Source: Pseudomonadota bacterium (GTDB lineage: Bacteria > Pseudomonadota > Gammaproteobacteria > UBA1113). From it: a stretch of DNA of 64,000 nt. The notes under the pieces were generated by a model. It worked only from the letters and a program-made list of their open reading frames with translations. It did not search any database and was not told where the DNA came from. The stretch spans positions 27,768 through 91,767 of the forward strand of contig JAJXVU010000005.1 of the NCBI GenBank assembly GCA_021781965.1, given 5' to 3'. This document shows, in pieces, positions 9,172 through 19,515 of the stretch. A program made the position numbers and the translations under genes. Each line of letters opens with the position of its first letter. Positions within the stretch are counted from its first letter, which is position 1.

Positions 9172-12100
9172 TTAGGATATACTAAAACCTTTAGCAAGCC
9201 AAGAAGAATGCTTGGAAATCAAGTCTCTTTCTTCGGCATGCTGTAAAGATTCTGTTGTTTCCGCGGCTACTTGTTGATCCTTACGCGCAAGTAGTGTTGG
9301 TGAAGCCGATGATCGCTCCCAAACACTAGTTTCAGATTGTTTCCGACGCTGTGGCTTTTCAGTCTGGCATACCTTTGAAACATCAGGTGAGTAATTAAAG
9401 CTTACACTGCTGTTTAAGCCGGCATCTCTTCTTTCCTTTACTTCACTAGACCTCTGTATATCAGATATGTCCGCCTTCGGCGTATTCTCTGCGCTACTAC
9501 CGCATAGTTCATCTAGTGATGACAATATATCCTCTATATCTGAATCTGAATCAGCATCTACGGACAATACATCCTCTATATCTGAGGCTATATCTGATTC
9601 TGAATCTGAAACGGCATCTACAGTATCATCTGAATCTGCAGTAAGTTGATCAAACCTTGGCGTTGAAGGTTGGGAAGCAAATGATGTAATACCAGCCATC
9701 GCAAGTGACTCTTCACTATCTAAAGAACTACTACGTGTCTTTTTTGCTACGGGATTATCAGATGGAGTTAACATCATACTAACAGCCCTTCTTTGATGTA
9801 CCTTAGCATTGCTCATTGACTCTTCATCTACATTAGCTGCAGATATGGATTTTCTGGCACTTAGAGATCTGCGCTGCAAATGTGAGGTTGCCATAGAAAT
9901 AGGCAAAGATGATTTATCATCACCCACAGGCTGTCCATGATAGTCTATATCAACATTTTTAAGCACATCTTTGAAACTATTTCGGTCGTACGATACTGCT
10001 AGACCTTCAGATAACATGACTATATTAACACCAATTTGTATTTTGCGCTTAGTAAGTGTCTCTCTTGTCGTCTCAACAGCCTTTCTTTTAGCTTCTACGT
10101 TTGCACACCGCAACTGAATATCTTTAATTTCTCTGTCTAAATTACTCTGCTTCTCTAATGCTTCTTTTCGTGGAGTGGTTAGCGCTTCAATCTGCCCTTT
10201 TTGGTGTTTTATTTCCTTAGAAATCTTAAGAATCTCTCGTTGTTGGCTAGTAGACTGGGCATCTAATTTTTTCTGCTCTTCTCCTAACTCAAGTTTTCTG
10301 TTCAAAAGATCTTCATTAAACCATGGTAACTCCATTTCTAGCCGAAAAAAGTCTCTATAATCTTCAGTGAACCTATTACAGAAATCTTCTACCGCCTTTG
10401 ATTCTTCTTCTGTTACGCTAGAGAAAAACCCCGTTTTATCTTTATTAAATCTACTTATGGCAAACTTAAATCTCGTTTCGATATCCAGTAAAGTAACATT
10501 AGGATCCTCGTCTATAACTTTCACTATTTTGTAAAGTCTATTTGCCAATGATTGATTTGCAGAACGTCCAAAAATACTAGTCAGCATTGAAGACGGTAAT
10601 AGCTTAAAACTTTGATTACTTCCAACAAATTCAGAAATAGAATTCTTAATCCCCTCTTTTACCTGTTTCAATCGTTCTGAGCGTCCACTAAATAGTTTGG
10701 ATTCATAAGTTATATCTGCAATCTGGGTTTTGTTTCTTTGGATATTGTTTTTTATGCTATCACGCGTTGCTTTCTTTTGTCTCAAACTTTCTTCCTTCTG
10801 CCCAAGTGTTTCAGAAAGCAAGCTTTTTTCTTCATCTATTTTCTCGATTGTCTTATTGACAACTTGAAGCTGCGCTGTATTGTCTTCTAAAATTTTTATT
10901 TCAGTCATAGATACAGCTTCTAAAGACTGCAGTTCAGTTCTTTCTTCTTCATATTTTTTAAGAAGATCTTTGGTCTGTTTAAGAGAACTCTGTTCTTGTC
11001 TATCTAGCATTGCTTCTGCTTTCTTCTGGGCCTCACCCATTAATCCAGCAAACATTGTCCGTTTATCTTCTCTACCGAACTCATTTATATCAAAAATGGC
11101 TTTTTTTACACCTTCTGGCAAGTTAGGCAATAGTTCAGAATAAGACAATTCATCCAATTCAAATTGTTCAGCATGAAGTGCAGCTAATTTTTCTTGTCGT
11201 TCTAGTGCTTTTTCAGGGTTAAGTGCCACATCTATATGAAACAATTCATCACAAACATACTTATTATAGTCAAGAAGGCCCCTAGCTTTATTCAATCTGA
11301 GTTCATACTCTCCTTCCGCACAAAATATACCTATTTTTTCTAATTCTTGATGGAAAAGTTCCATGCCAAATGCGTTTTCATTGAAAAATATTTTATCTTT
11401 ATTTAAAGCATCACAAAGATTAATTAAAGCAAGCCGCCATGACGCCAACACATCAAATCCAACATAATTTAACTGTGCTAATTCACTTAAAACTTTCCGT
11501 TGAAAATTCAGATCATTTAATTGTGCGGAAAATTGTTTAGACTGAATCAAGCCTGATGATAAATTCATTTCGTAGACGCTTGAACCATCTTCTCCTAAAA
11601 CTTTGCACTGTCCCGTTGGCGAAATATAAATCACCTTCTCTGATAATTGAGCTCGTTCTGGCTGCATACGCTCAAAACGATATTCTGCAAGGCTTGCCTT
11701 ATTGCTCCGTATCGCTGCAACACGCTTTGATAATCTAGCAGTTGTCGATTGGATTTCTCGAAGTTGCTCTATAGTTTGTTGAATTTCATCTTTTTCTTCC
11801 TGGGTCAGAGACTCCAAAGATTCTAATTTTGCCTGGTTCTCTGCTATCTCTATTCCAACACTTTCCACATAAGCCGCCATGTAATCCACTACAGAATTTT
11901 CAATATATTGAGAAGATTTTAGAAGGGGTTCTATTGTGTTGCGTATAGATTCAGACTTCTTTTTAAAGGGCAATAGATTTACCCAGACTTTAGCATCAAT
12001 TTTAATTTTAGTAAGTTTACTCTTTGCAAGGTCATCAACCGTTTTTATTTTTTCAGATATTGCTTCAATAAATTCTTCAAAAATTTTGTTTTCATCAACG

Positions 12101-12894
12101 GGTGCCTCAACTAATGTACTATTAGAACCAGGCCACCATTGATTTATGCTAGCCAAAAAGCTATCGGATAAACCACTCTCTTCTTTACTTTCTTTAGTCT
12201 TATAAGCTGTTTCTTGAATTGTAGTAAGCTTTTTTGTAAATTCAGCAATAAGTGCCTGTCTTTCAGAAATGGCGGGCTCAACTGCAACAATTCTGTCATA
12301 GTCACTTTTTTTAATACGGATCTGAGCTTTTGAATATCCTTTTTCATCAAAGATTTTACATAAATATTCGCCATTCTCCATTATAGCCCCTATATAGACT
12401 ATGTGGTGGCCTTTTTTGGTTTGTTCAACTGACTTAGCATCCTTTAATTCTCTAAAGCTATAGTTTGTTGCTTGATAATTCTCTTTTATCTTAAGAATGC
12501 TTTCCAATGATCTTTTTGCATCTCTTTCTTTATCTCCCTGTGTTTTAGGTTTGCTTTCCTTTTTATATTCTGCATCAACAATCAATTTGGCTCTTTTGTA
12601 GGTGCTCTCATTCACATCGAATACAATAGTTTCATTACATTCGGCATCAATAATTTTACAGTGGTATCCACTTATCTTACCGTCTGTTCTTGCTGGAGCT
12701 ATATAAACCACATTAGCACCTTCTACCATTTCCGAAATTGCATCCCGTAGAATTTTAAAGTGATACTCTGTTGGCTGTTTTCGTTCCTTTGCTCGAAGAA
12801 TGTTTTCTAATCGGCTTGACGCGGCTTGCAGTATTTCTCTTTTCTTCCGCTCTTTTAGTGTTACGCCTTTTACACTGTGTGGATTCGTTGACAT
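9172..12894 (-). CDS. Giant coiled-coil protein with VYI/CKI modules, candidate host-interaction factor
   Basis: 1240 aa, not recognised as a known family. Residues 43-110 and 145-206 are two copies of a ~65-residue module: Y-x-F near its start, then VVYIA or IVYIG, then GYHCKI or EYLCKI followed by D/E-rich turn and a beta-like strand. A weaker third copy (404-448: YRFERM, VIYIS, QCKVLGEDG) sits in the middle. Long heptad-rich helices cover roughly 340-390 and 630-1000. The last ~250 residues are Ser/Asp/Glu-rich and look disordered. No signal peptide or membrane helix is apparent. ATG at 12894 has AGAGGTG upstream. The same module occurs in the gene at 14018-18763. A secreted effector is a reasonable guess from composition and context, not shown. 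Confidence 0.8.
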   Translation of the reverse strand: MSTNPHSVKGVTLKERKKREILQAASSRLENILRAKERKQPTEYHFKILRDAISEMVEGANVVYIAPARTDGKISGYHCKIIDAECNETIVFDVNESTYKRAKLIVDAEYKKESKPKTQGDKERDAKRSLESILKIKENYQATNYSFRELKDAKSVEQTKKGHHIVYIGAIMENGEYLCKIFDEKGYSKAQIRIKKSDYDRIVAVEPAISERQALIAEFTKKLTTIQETAYKTKESKEESGLSDSFLASINQWWPGSNSTLVEAPVDENKIFEEFIEAISEKIKTVDDLAKSKLTKIKIDAKVWVNLLPFKKKSESIRNTIEPLLKSSQYIENSVVDYMAAYVESVGIEIAENQAKLESLESLTQEEKDEIQQTIEQLREIQSTTARLSKRVAAIRSNKASLAEYRFERMQPERAQLSEKVIYISPTGQCKVLGEDGSSVYEMNLSSGLIQSKQFSAQLNDLNFQRKVLSELAQLNYVGFDVLASWRLALINLCDALNKDKIFFNENAFGMELFHQELEKIGIFCAEGEYELRLNKARGLLDYNKYVCDELFHIDVALNPEKALERQEKLAALHAEQFELDELSYSELLPNLPEGVKKAIFDINEFGREDKRTMFAGLMGEAQKKAEAMLDRQEQSSLKQTKDLLKKYEEERTELQSLEAVSMTEIKILEDNTAQLQVVNKTIEKIDEEKSLLSETLGQKEESLRQKKATRDSIKNNIQRNKTQIADITYESKLFSGRSERLKQVKEGIKNSISEFVGSNQSFKLLPSSMLTSIFGRSANQSLANRLYKIVKVIDEDPNVTLLDIETRFKFAISRFNKDKTGFFSSVTEEESKAVEDFCNRFTEDYRDFFRLEMELPWFNEDLLNRKLELGEEQKKLDAQSTSQQREILKISKEIKHQKGQIEALTTPRKEALEKQSNLDREIKDIQLRCANVEAKRKAVETTRETLTKRKIQIGVNIVMLSEGLAVSYDRNSFKDVLKNVDIDYHGQPVGDDKSSLPISMATSHLQRRSLSARKSISAANVDEESMSNAKVHQRRAVSMMLTPSDNPVAKKTRSSSLDSEESLAMAGITSFASQPSTPRFDQLTADSDDTVDAVSDSESDIASDIEDVLSVDADSDSDIEDILSSLDELCGSSAENTPKADISDIQRSSEVKERRDAGLNSSVSFNYSPDVSKVCQTEKPQRRKQSETSVWERSSASPTLLARKDQQVAAETTESLQHAEERDLISKHSSWLAKGFSIS

Positions 12895-13427
12895 TTTGGC
12901 ACCTCTCTTATTCCCTGTGATCGATTCTGGTGTGAGATCTGTACAAATGAAATAATATCAAACGTTTATCTTAAATAATAGTGCAAAATGCCTATATCTT
13001 TTAAAAAAATTATAAATAAATTTAAAAGAGTGTAATTTTCATACTGATTTGCCAGATAAAGAATGTTTCTCTTCCATTTTTTGGGTTGTAGGCCAGTTTA
13101 AAGTACGTATCTAGACCAGAATATGCCTAAAAAAATGAACTAAATTAGTTTATTAATCGTTCGGTATATTTTTAGAGATGCTTTTTGGAAAAATAAAAGA
13201 TAGTGATAACGATACAAACATATAGCCACTAATAAATGATAACTTTAGCCTTTAAACGCGAATTCTGTTTAAGAAATCTCTATATAATTGGCTTAAAAAT
13301 ATTTAATTATTTCCCGAATGGAGCCGGGTTACTCCTTTTTTTCGTTCATTTTCCGCTCCCTGACGGTCGCGGCTCGGAATTTTGCATCTTAAACAGAATT
13401 CGCGTTTTAAACAGCGCTTAATCGGCA
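12895..13427. other. Gene-free stretch, AT-rich
   Basis: No convincing open frame. It holds the upstream region of the 1240-aa gene (AT-rich, suited to promoters but without a box pair I would defend) and palindromic element A at 13254-13407. Confidence 0.6.
13254..13407. repeat. 154-bp palindromic element A with 25-bp core
   Basis: Perfect 20-bp inverted ends: AAACGCGAATTCTGTTTAAG (13254-13273) and its complement at 13388-13407. The 25-bp core is at 13353-13377. Copies B (18965) and C (19354) share the arms, the AAATCTCT-GGCTTAAAAATAT stretch and the core. No coding capacity; a MITE-like element is the likeliest nature. Confidence 0.9.
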
Positions 13428-13901
13428 CTATCGCTTGAAGGTAAGGGTAGTCTGGTTTTCTAGTGTAGACAGATCTAGACTGCTAGTATCTATTGGTGCC
13501 GATATCACTTTTTCTATGGCTTTCATGCTTTCAATTTTAGCTTCTACTGAGGCTAATTCAGCCTCTGCTTTTAACTTATTTTCTTTAAAGCGAGGAATAT
13601 CGACCGTATCATAACGATGGATTATCTTGCGCAGCTCTTCAATGCCGTCAGAAAATGGTTTTATTTTTTGCTCATGCCTTAATTTAACTTCGTCAGTCAC
13701 AGGCACCATTGATTTGGAAAATTCAAGACGGATTTCCGCTACCATTACATTATTCTGGCGTATCTCGCCAGATTTCTTTTCCCTATCTTGGATACGTCTC
13801 GTTATTTTTTCATCCCATTCCTTTATCTCATCTAATAACTTGCATCGAATAACTTCTTGCTGCTGAATATATGAGTTAAGATTAGGTACCTCCGTAGACA
13901 T
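13428..13901 (-). CDS. Small coiled-coil protein of unknown function
   Basis: 157 aa from ATG 13901, chosen because AGGAGAAG stands 7 bp upstream; an in-frame ATG 16 codons earlier lacks such a site. The sequence is almost all charged helix (EVIRCKLLDEIKEWDEKITR and onward to about residue 135), followed by a short Ser/Thr-rich end. No known domain, signal peptide or membrane helix. It lies between the two giant coiled-coil genes on the same strand and may belong functionally with them, but it lacks the VYI/CKI module. Confidence 0.7.
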   Translation of the reverse strand: MSTEVPNLNSYIQQQEVIRCKLLDEIKEWDEKITRRIQDREKKSGEIRQNNVMVAEIRLEFSKSMVPVTDEVKLRHEQKIKPFSDGIEELRKIIHRYDTVDIPRFKENKLKAEAELASVEAKIESMKAIEKVISAPIDTSSLDLSTLENQTTLTFKR

Positions 13902-14017
13902 ATTTCTTCTCCTATTCAATTTATTTTTTAAACGTCCGATCAAACGCAATGGTGCAACACAAAACTAGTTTAGCAGAAAAACGGCGAAGCTAACAACTTC
14001 GCCGTGACGGCATCGAT

Positions 14018-17000
14018 CTAACCATTCTTGGTTGGTATCGGTATCGATATAGATTGCGACCCCACGTTTTGGGCTAAATTTTCAGCCGTAAATTGACTGG
14101 TAACGCTCTCAATCGCTCTGCGAAAGAAACCAGGAGAACCCGTAGCACTAGAATTGCTATCGTGATAAAGCGTATTAGGCCGTTTCTGCGCTGGTGAAAG
14201 CGGCGCTGAAACAACTGGGGCCTTAGCTTCAGACTCAAGCTTCTGTAATTTTTCCTTTATCGTTTCAAGATCTGTTTTAACTTGGGCTATCTCACCTGGT
14301 TTTTGCTTTAAGGCCTTTTCGACTTTTCTATTGGCTTCATCTACTGCACGAAATTGAGATAATAAAGATTCGTCACTTTTCTCTTCTAACAGTGGTAATA
14401 TAGTCGTTACAATATATTCCACTATTTCAAGATGCTCTAATTTAGCATGCTTCACAAAGCTAAATAAAAGGTCTTCAATCTTATCAAGCAGCACTACAAA
14501 CCTAGGAGTGCACAACAAAGAATCGTCTTTCAGCTCAGTTAATGTTGCGTTTAGTGCTTTTGACAGTGCTGAAGATTTTCCTATTTCAGCACACAAAGTA
14601 TCACGAAATTCTTTGCGAAGGTCTATATCTGCTGTGTATAAATCATCTTTATCGTACTTAAGTACCGTGTCATACAGATCTTCTAGTTTCTTTAGCTCAG
14701 CTTCCAATTTAATCCGCTCTTGCTCTAATTCGCTCTGAGTGCTTAACTGGCTTCTTGCAACTGAGGCTAGCCTTTTTTCTTCACTTTTATTCTGGGTTAA
14801 CTGAGCGGCCTCTTCAATGGTACGTGCACCACCAAAGTGACTCAAGCTTTGTTTCTGAACGGCATTTATTTTGCTTTCTTGTGCCCTACTTGCTGTCTGT
14901 TTATGCTTTGCCAAGTTCTCTACTTTTATTCGAAGAGTCTCTACTTTTTTCTTTTCCTCAGTAACTCTATCTTTCGCTTCTTGAACGACTTTCTCTTCTG
15001 CTTCTTTAGCAGCTCTGTCTTTTGCTTCCTGAGCAGCTCGTTGTTTTTCTTCCTGAGCAACTCGTTGCTTTTCTTCCTGAGCAGCTCTGTCTGCTCTTTC
15101 TTTAACAGCTATTTCTCTTTCTTTAGCAGCTATTTCTCTTTCCTTTTCAGATTCTCTTCTCTTCTCATTAGCTTCTCTTATAGCACTCGCTTTATCTTCC
15201 GCGCTCTTTTCTGCTTCAGTATCATACTGTAAACGATAATCCCCGTTTCGCGCAGCTTCTTCAATTACAGCACATATGCCTCTATAATCGGTAATCTCTC
15301 TAGGTACACTATACCCTCCAGTAGAACTTTGTAAGTCAGCAGCCCTAGGAATTGAATGTCGATTATTTATAGCAACTTCTTTGGGCTTGCTCTTTTTATC
15401 TAGGACTATTTTACCGTCAATAATAAAATGGACTCTACTTTTATCGTCTAAAATAATCGCATTCCCTTGAATACCATTGAACACGGATGAATGAGTAAAA
15501 TCAAAATTAGAGATTATAAAAAGCTGGAATGGCTTAGTGACTATAACCCCTAAGCGTTCGTGTTCTGCAGAAATTATAGCCTCTAAACGATTTCGTTCTG
15601 TAATAGCCATTTGTTTCTTTTCATTTAAATCGATAAGTTCTTTTTGCAATGCTTTTTCTTGAGCGGTTAATTCTAATAATATTTTACCCTGTATTATTTT
15701 TTCCTGATCTACCTTTTCTCTTTTAATTTCCGCCTGTTTAGTCAATAAAACAGATGTGATCCGGATTTCCCTTCGAAAAACAAAAAACTCCCCAACCTTC
15801 TTTCTTATACTAGAAAAGATCAAACTTAAACTGTTTAAAGATTTTTCAAATATATCTTTTTCGCTCTTCTTTTCTTTTAAATCATGAAAATCTTTCGCAA
15901 AAGCATATTTGTCAGATGATGGGATAATAAGCACATGTTGTTTGTTTTGCAAAAAATTTTCTATTGCATCACTTACATTTCTTTTTTCCATCTCTAACAA
16001 CATTATACGAACTTCTGGTTTTATATCGTCTATCTCTTTAAGAGATCGCTCTAAGTTGCCTATAGCGCCGGCTAATACTTTTTTCAAAGGATGCTTATCA
16101 TTAAGACCTGTTAATTCATGATTAAATAATACCAAATCCGTTTTAAATTTTTCCATACCTTCTTTGGCCTGTTCAGCTTCAACTTTAATTCTTGCTTCGA
16201 TCTCGTTTATTTCTTTATCGCAATCAGCAATTCTACTTGTTATATCGTTCTGATTCCGTTCTAATGTATTAATTACATTAGAAACTTTTTCTTCAAACAA
16301 GTCTGAATCTGAATTTGTCTCGACAACACTCTCTAAACCAGCAATAGCCTGGGTTAGTTCTTTGCTCGTTACTAACGCTGTATCCTCTTTTATATCGCTT
16401 AAAAGCACCTTCCTTTCAATACGAATCCTCATGGTTTCTTTTGTCTTTATATCCTCAATCGAGCCAATGGATTTTTCCTCTTTTTCAATATCTTTTAATT
16501 TTTCTTCAACTATTCTAACCTCCTCTATTTTCCCAAACATCTGCTTCTTTTTTTCTTCAGCTTCCTTTTCAGCATCAGCAACGTTAGAAGAAGCAAGCTC
16601 ATTAGCAGCGTTTAATAATCCAGAATACTCTAACCGAATATCAGCATATAATTGCCTCATGTTTTCCACAGTCAAATCTCTAATTTTAAGTGCAGTCACC
16701 AACTTAGGATATATCACATTTATGAAACCACTCAAAATACTACTTGGAAAGTTAAATTGCTCAACTCTTTTTAACAATTCTTCGATGGCAGAAAGTTGAG
16801 CTTTAACATCGTCTTTTTTAGAAGATTCTTTTTTCTCTAACATTGAAAGTAAATAATTACAGCTAGAGATAGATTTTTCTTCATCAGATTTTTCTTCAAC
16901 CAACATGTCCGAGTCGGAAATAACACGCTTTAGTTTAATCTTCTCGCTATTTTCTCTCTTTTGTAGAGGTGTATGGCTGCCAGGGCTAGTCGAAAGATAT

Positions 17001-18763
17001 ATAGCTTTTAGTTTTTCTAGTTCCTCCTTCGCTGCAACTTGCTCCGTTCCTTTAAAAAATATTTTTGTACAATTGAATGATTTCTGAGCAATGACACTAG
17101 CTTCTTTAAGGATTTTTAATGCTTCCTCATTCTCAGTGTTTTTTAACTTTTCGTCAATTTCTTCTATCTTTTCACAAATCTCAATCACAGCTTCAAGCTC
17201 TTCAAACTGAGTTTCATTTGAACCAAACAAAGTGCTAAGAAATCCAGGTTCCTCAGCTTTATATTTACTCTGTTTAAGGTCGCACTGCACAGCCAGCTCT
17301 TTACTTAATTGGTAGACCCCTCTCAAAATAACTTTAGCTTTATCAATATCGTCTATATCTTGCAACTTCTTACTTGCTATCTTTCCCATCTCTTCGTTAA
17401 TCACCGAAAGTTCCTGTTGAATCATTTCATCTGCAGTTCTTTCTATTTCTGCTGAGAATGAATATATAGCATCTTCAATAGAACGTTTGGTTTTAGCTTT
17501 ATCTAATTTCTCTCTAAATGGAGCAGCAATAGCTGCTGCTTTTCTTTGCGCTTCAACAATAGCGAGGATCTCTTTATGTTCCTCACTTTTTGGGTTAATA
17601 CTAAATCGACAAGCCACCATACCTATTTCATCTGTTATTTTACAGCGATAGCCAATGAAAGCACCCTTATCATCAGCCTTCTCTGCTATATAAACCATAT
17701 GATGTTCTTCTTTTTCATCCGAGTTCACTACATCAGGAGATACAACTGCTAAATTGTAGTCCTTATTTTTAAGTGCTTCAGCTAAAAGTTCATGTTGTAT
17801 TTTTTTTGTTATTTCTAATTTTACTATAGCTATTACTTCTTCCCGCAATTTCCCTTTAACAGATTCTTTCTGAATTTTATCAATTTTTACCAATAGTTCT
17901 TCTTCTAGGCCTTTAATCTGCATAATATCTTTGGCCTGCACCAATTTTTCTGGAAAAGATGTAACTTCTTGAGTAATTTCAATAATAGCGTGGATCTCTT
18001 TATGCTCTGCACTTTCTGCATCAATACTAAATAAACGAACTGCGTGGCCCTGTTCATTCACTATTTTACAACGGTAACCGCCCATATTAGGATCTTTTGA
18101 TATATAAACCGTATTCTTCTTTTCATGCTGTGACAACGCCAACGCATCAAAAGCTACCTCTTCAAAAAGATAATCTGAATCAGCTCTAAGTTTTTCAGCC
18201 AATGAAGCATGATTTGCCCTTCTTTTTTCGTCGTCCTTTGCTATATCAATCACTGCTTTATGTTTAACTTGATACAGACTAATGTCCTCGTAACTTTTAA
18301 AGTTCATTTTGGAAACATAGAAACTAATCGTTGCATTTCCTTCTTCATCAACAATTTTACAAAGATGGCCTTTATCCCCAAAAGGACTCCTCTCTATATA
18401 GACCGTATTTTTATCTGTACATGCTGCATCCAATGTTCCATCTACGATCTTAAAAGAATAATGGTCTTTTCCTGCGTAGGGATCTCGTTCTTCAATGATT
18501 TTTGTTAATGCTACCTGTGCCTTCGCTTGAATAGCCTTATATTGAGCTTGACTTTCTCTAACATAGAATAGATTGGACGCATTGCCATTTTCATCGAAAA
18601 TTTTACAGGGATAACCACTCGCTTCTTTCTTATCCCCTATGTAGACTGCGTTACGGCCCTCCTTAACCCCATCCACCGCAGCTGCATCGGGTAACCCCTG
18701 GAAACGATAAGGTGAGTTTTTTTGTGCAATAATAGATGCTAATCTTTGTGAATTCGCTGACAT
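14018..18763 (-). CDS. Giant coiled-coil protein with four VYI/CKI modules, candidate host-interaction factor
   Basis: 1581 aa, not recognised. Four modules of the type seen in the 1240-aa protein lie near the N-terminus: residues 19-79, 102-159, 198-262 and 336-404, each with an aromatic-x-aromatic or related start, (T/A/M)VYI, G-(Y/H)-x-CKI-x-(D/N)-E-x-G and a following F-x-(V/I) strand. The rest is mostly long charged coiled coil, with a Lys/Glu/Ala-rich tract near 1190-1260 built from AAKEREIAVKERA-like repeats, and a short Ser/Pro-rich C-terminus. No signal peptide or membrane helix. ATG at 18763 with AGAGGTG upstream, the same site as the other giant gene. The two probably arose by duplication and divergence. 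Confidence 0.82.
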   Translation of the reverse strand: MSANSQRLASIIAQKNSPYRFQGLPDAAAVDGVKEGRNAVYIGDKKEASGYPCKIFDENGNASNLFYVRESQAQYKAIQAKAQVALTKIIEERDPYAGKDHYSFKIVDGTLDAACTDKNTVYIERSPFGDKGHLCKIVDEEGNATISFYVSKMNFKSYEDISLYQVKHKAVIDIAKDDEKRRANHASLAEKLRADSDYLFEEVAFDALALSQHEKKNTVYISKDPNMGGYRCKIVNEQGHAVRLFSIDAESAEHKEIHAIIEITQEVTSFPEKLVQAKDIMQIKGLEEELLVKIDKIQKESVKGKLREEVIAIVKLEITKKIQHELLAEALKNKDYNLAVVSPDVVNSDEKEEHHMVYIAEKADDKGAFIGYRCKITDEIGMVACRFSINPKSEEHKEILAIVEAQRKAAAIAAPFREKLDKAKTKRSIEDAIYSFSAEIERTADEMIQQELSVINEEMGKIASKKLQDIDDIDKAKVILRGVYQLSKELAVQCDLKQSKYKAEEPGFLSTLFGSNETQFEELEAVIEICEKIEEIDEKLKNTENEEALKILKEASVIAQKSFNCTKIFFKGTEQVAAKEELEKLKAIYLSTSPGSHTPLQKRENSEKIKLKRVISDSDMLVEEKSDEEKSISSCNYLLSMLEKKESSKKDDVKAQLSAIEELLKRVEQFNFPSSILSGFINVIYPKLVTALKIRDLTVENMRQLYADIRLEYSGLLNAANELASSNVADAEKEAEEKKKQMFGKIEEVRIVEEKLKDIEKEEKSIGSIEDIKTKETMRIRIERKVLLSDIKEDTALVTSKELTQAIAGLESVVETNSDSDLFEEKVSNVINTLERNQNDITSRIADCDKEINEIEARIKVEAEQAKEGMEKFKTDLVLFNHELTGLNDKHPLKKVLAGAIGNLERSLKEIDDIKPEVRIMLLEMEKRNVSDAIENFLQNKQHVLIIPSSDKYAFAKDFHDLKEKKSEKDIFEKSLNSLSLIFSSIRKKVGEFFVFRREIRITSVLLTKQAEIKREKVDQEKIIQGKILLELTAQEKALQKELIDLNEKKQMAITERNRLEAIISAEHERLGVIVTKPFQLFIISNFDFTHSSVFNGIQGNAIILDDKSRVHFIIDGKIVLDKKSKPKEVAINNRHSIPRAADLQSSTGGYSVPREITDYRGICAVIEEAARNGDYRLQYDTEAEKSAEDKASAIREANEKRRESEKEREIAAKEREIAVKERADRAAQEEKQRVAQEEKQRAAQEAKDRAAKEAEEKVVQEAKDRVTEEKKKVETLRIKVENLAKHKQTASRAQESKINAVQKQSLSHFGGARTIEEAAQLTQNKSEEKRLASVARSQLSTQSELEQERIKLEAELKKLEDLYDTVLKYDKDDLYTADIDLRKEFRDTLCAEIGKSSALSKALNATLTELKDDSLLCTPRFVVLLDKIEDLLFSFVKHAKLEHLEIVEYIVTTILPLLEEKSDESLLSQFRAVDEANRKVEKALKQKPGEIAQVKTDLETIKEKLQKLESEAKAPVVSAPLSPAQKRPNTLYHDSNSSATGSPGFFRRAIESVTSQFTAENLAQNVGSQSISIPIPTKNG

Positions 18764-18964
18764 AGTACACCTCTTCTTATCTTTATGGACGACTTAGAAT
18801 TACCTGCTTTTTTAATTTTATCAAACGATTATTAAGGGAATATTAAGAGTTTCTTAACAACTTTTAAAAAGCATATTTTTTATACTTTTTTGGCAGAAAA
18901 AGAGCTTTCCTTTGTCAATTGATGTGTGATATTTCTGAAAAATCTCTGTTAAGAGGCTTATAAC

Positions 18965-19112
18965 TCGAATTCTGTTTAAGAAATCTCTGTATTATCGGCT
19001 TAAAAATATCCAATTATTCCCCGAGCCGAGCCTGGTTATTCCTGTTATTCATCCTTTTTCCGCTCCCTGACGGTCGCGGCTCGGAATTTCGCATCTTAAA
19101 CAGAATTTGCGT
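18965..19112. repeat. ~148-bp palindromic element B with 25-bp core
   Basis: Arms TCGAATTCTGTTTAAG and CTTAAACAGAATTTGCG; core at 19060-19084. About 85-90% like element A by eye. Confidence 0.88.
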
Positions 19113-19187
19113 TTATAATGCCTGTATTTGCTCTAGAAACCTACGAATTCTTAATATTCACTCCGGTTTAATTGGAGAATTCTTTAG

Positions 19188-19350
19188 CTAATTCGGTACT
19201 CCATTTCCTAGAACATATCCTCTTGCCGCATGCTCCACGGGAGATTCCGGCTCTTTATTAAAAGGAGATTCTAGTGCTTTACTAAAAAATGAACAAAACG
19301 ATTTGCCTAGATTGCTGACTTTTTGTTTAGCATTCTCAGCCTTACAGTAC
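19188..19350 (-). pseudogene. Remnant of an effector-like gene, 3' end only
   Basis: On the minus strand a frame of about 50 codons runs from a stop next to element C to a TAG at 19188. It includes SFFSKALESPFNKEPESP. This loosely resembles the end of the 1581-aa protein (GFFRRAIESV, AENLAQNVG). There is no start codon in a sensible place, and element C lies immediately upstream, so this is probably the tail of a related gene broken by loss and element insertion. The kinship is inference from short similarity. Confidence 0.35.
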
Positions 19351-19353
19351 TAC

Positions 19354-19503
19354 ACGCCAATTCTGTTTAAGAAATCTCTGCATGATTGACTTAAAAATAT
19401 CTAATTATTCTCCGAGCGGAGCCGGGTCACTCCTGTTATTCGTTCATTTTCCGCTCCCTGACGGTCGCGGCTCGGAATTTTGCATCTTAAACAGAATTCG
19501 CGG
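19354..19503. repeat. ~150-bp palindromic element C with 25-bp core
   Basis: Arms CGCCAATTCTGTTTAAG and CTTAAACAGAATTCGCGG; core at 19451-19475. Nearest of the copies to element A in its middle part (GAGCGGAGCCGGGT). Confidence 0.88.
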
Positions 19504-19515
19504 TATTACTCTTCC

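Noticed and set aside
14837..15232. Phe/Ser-rich 131-codon frame opposite the 1581-aa gene, looking like membrane helices
   Set aside because: Antisense of Lys/Glu-rich coiled coil gives Phe/Leu/Ser codons, so the hydrophobicity is an artefact.
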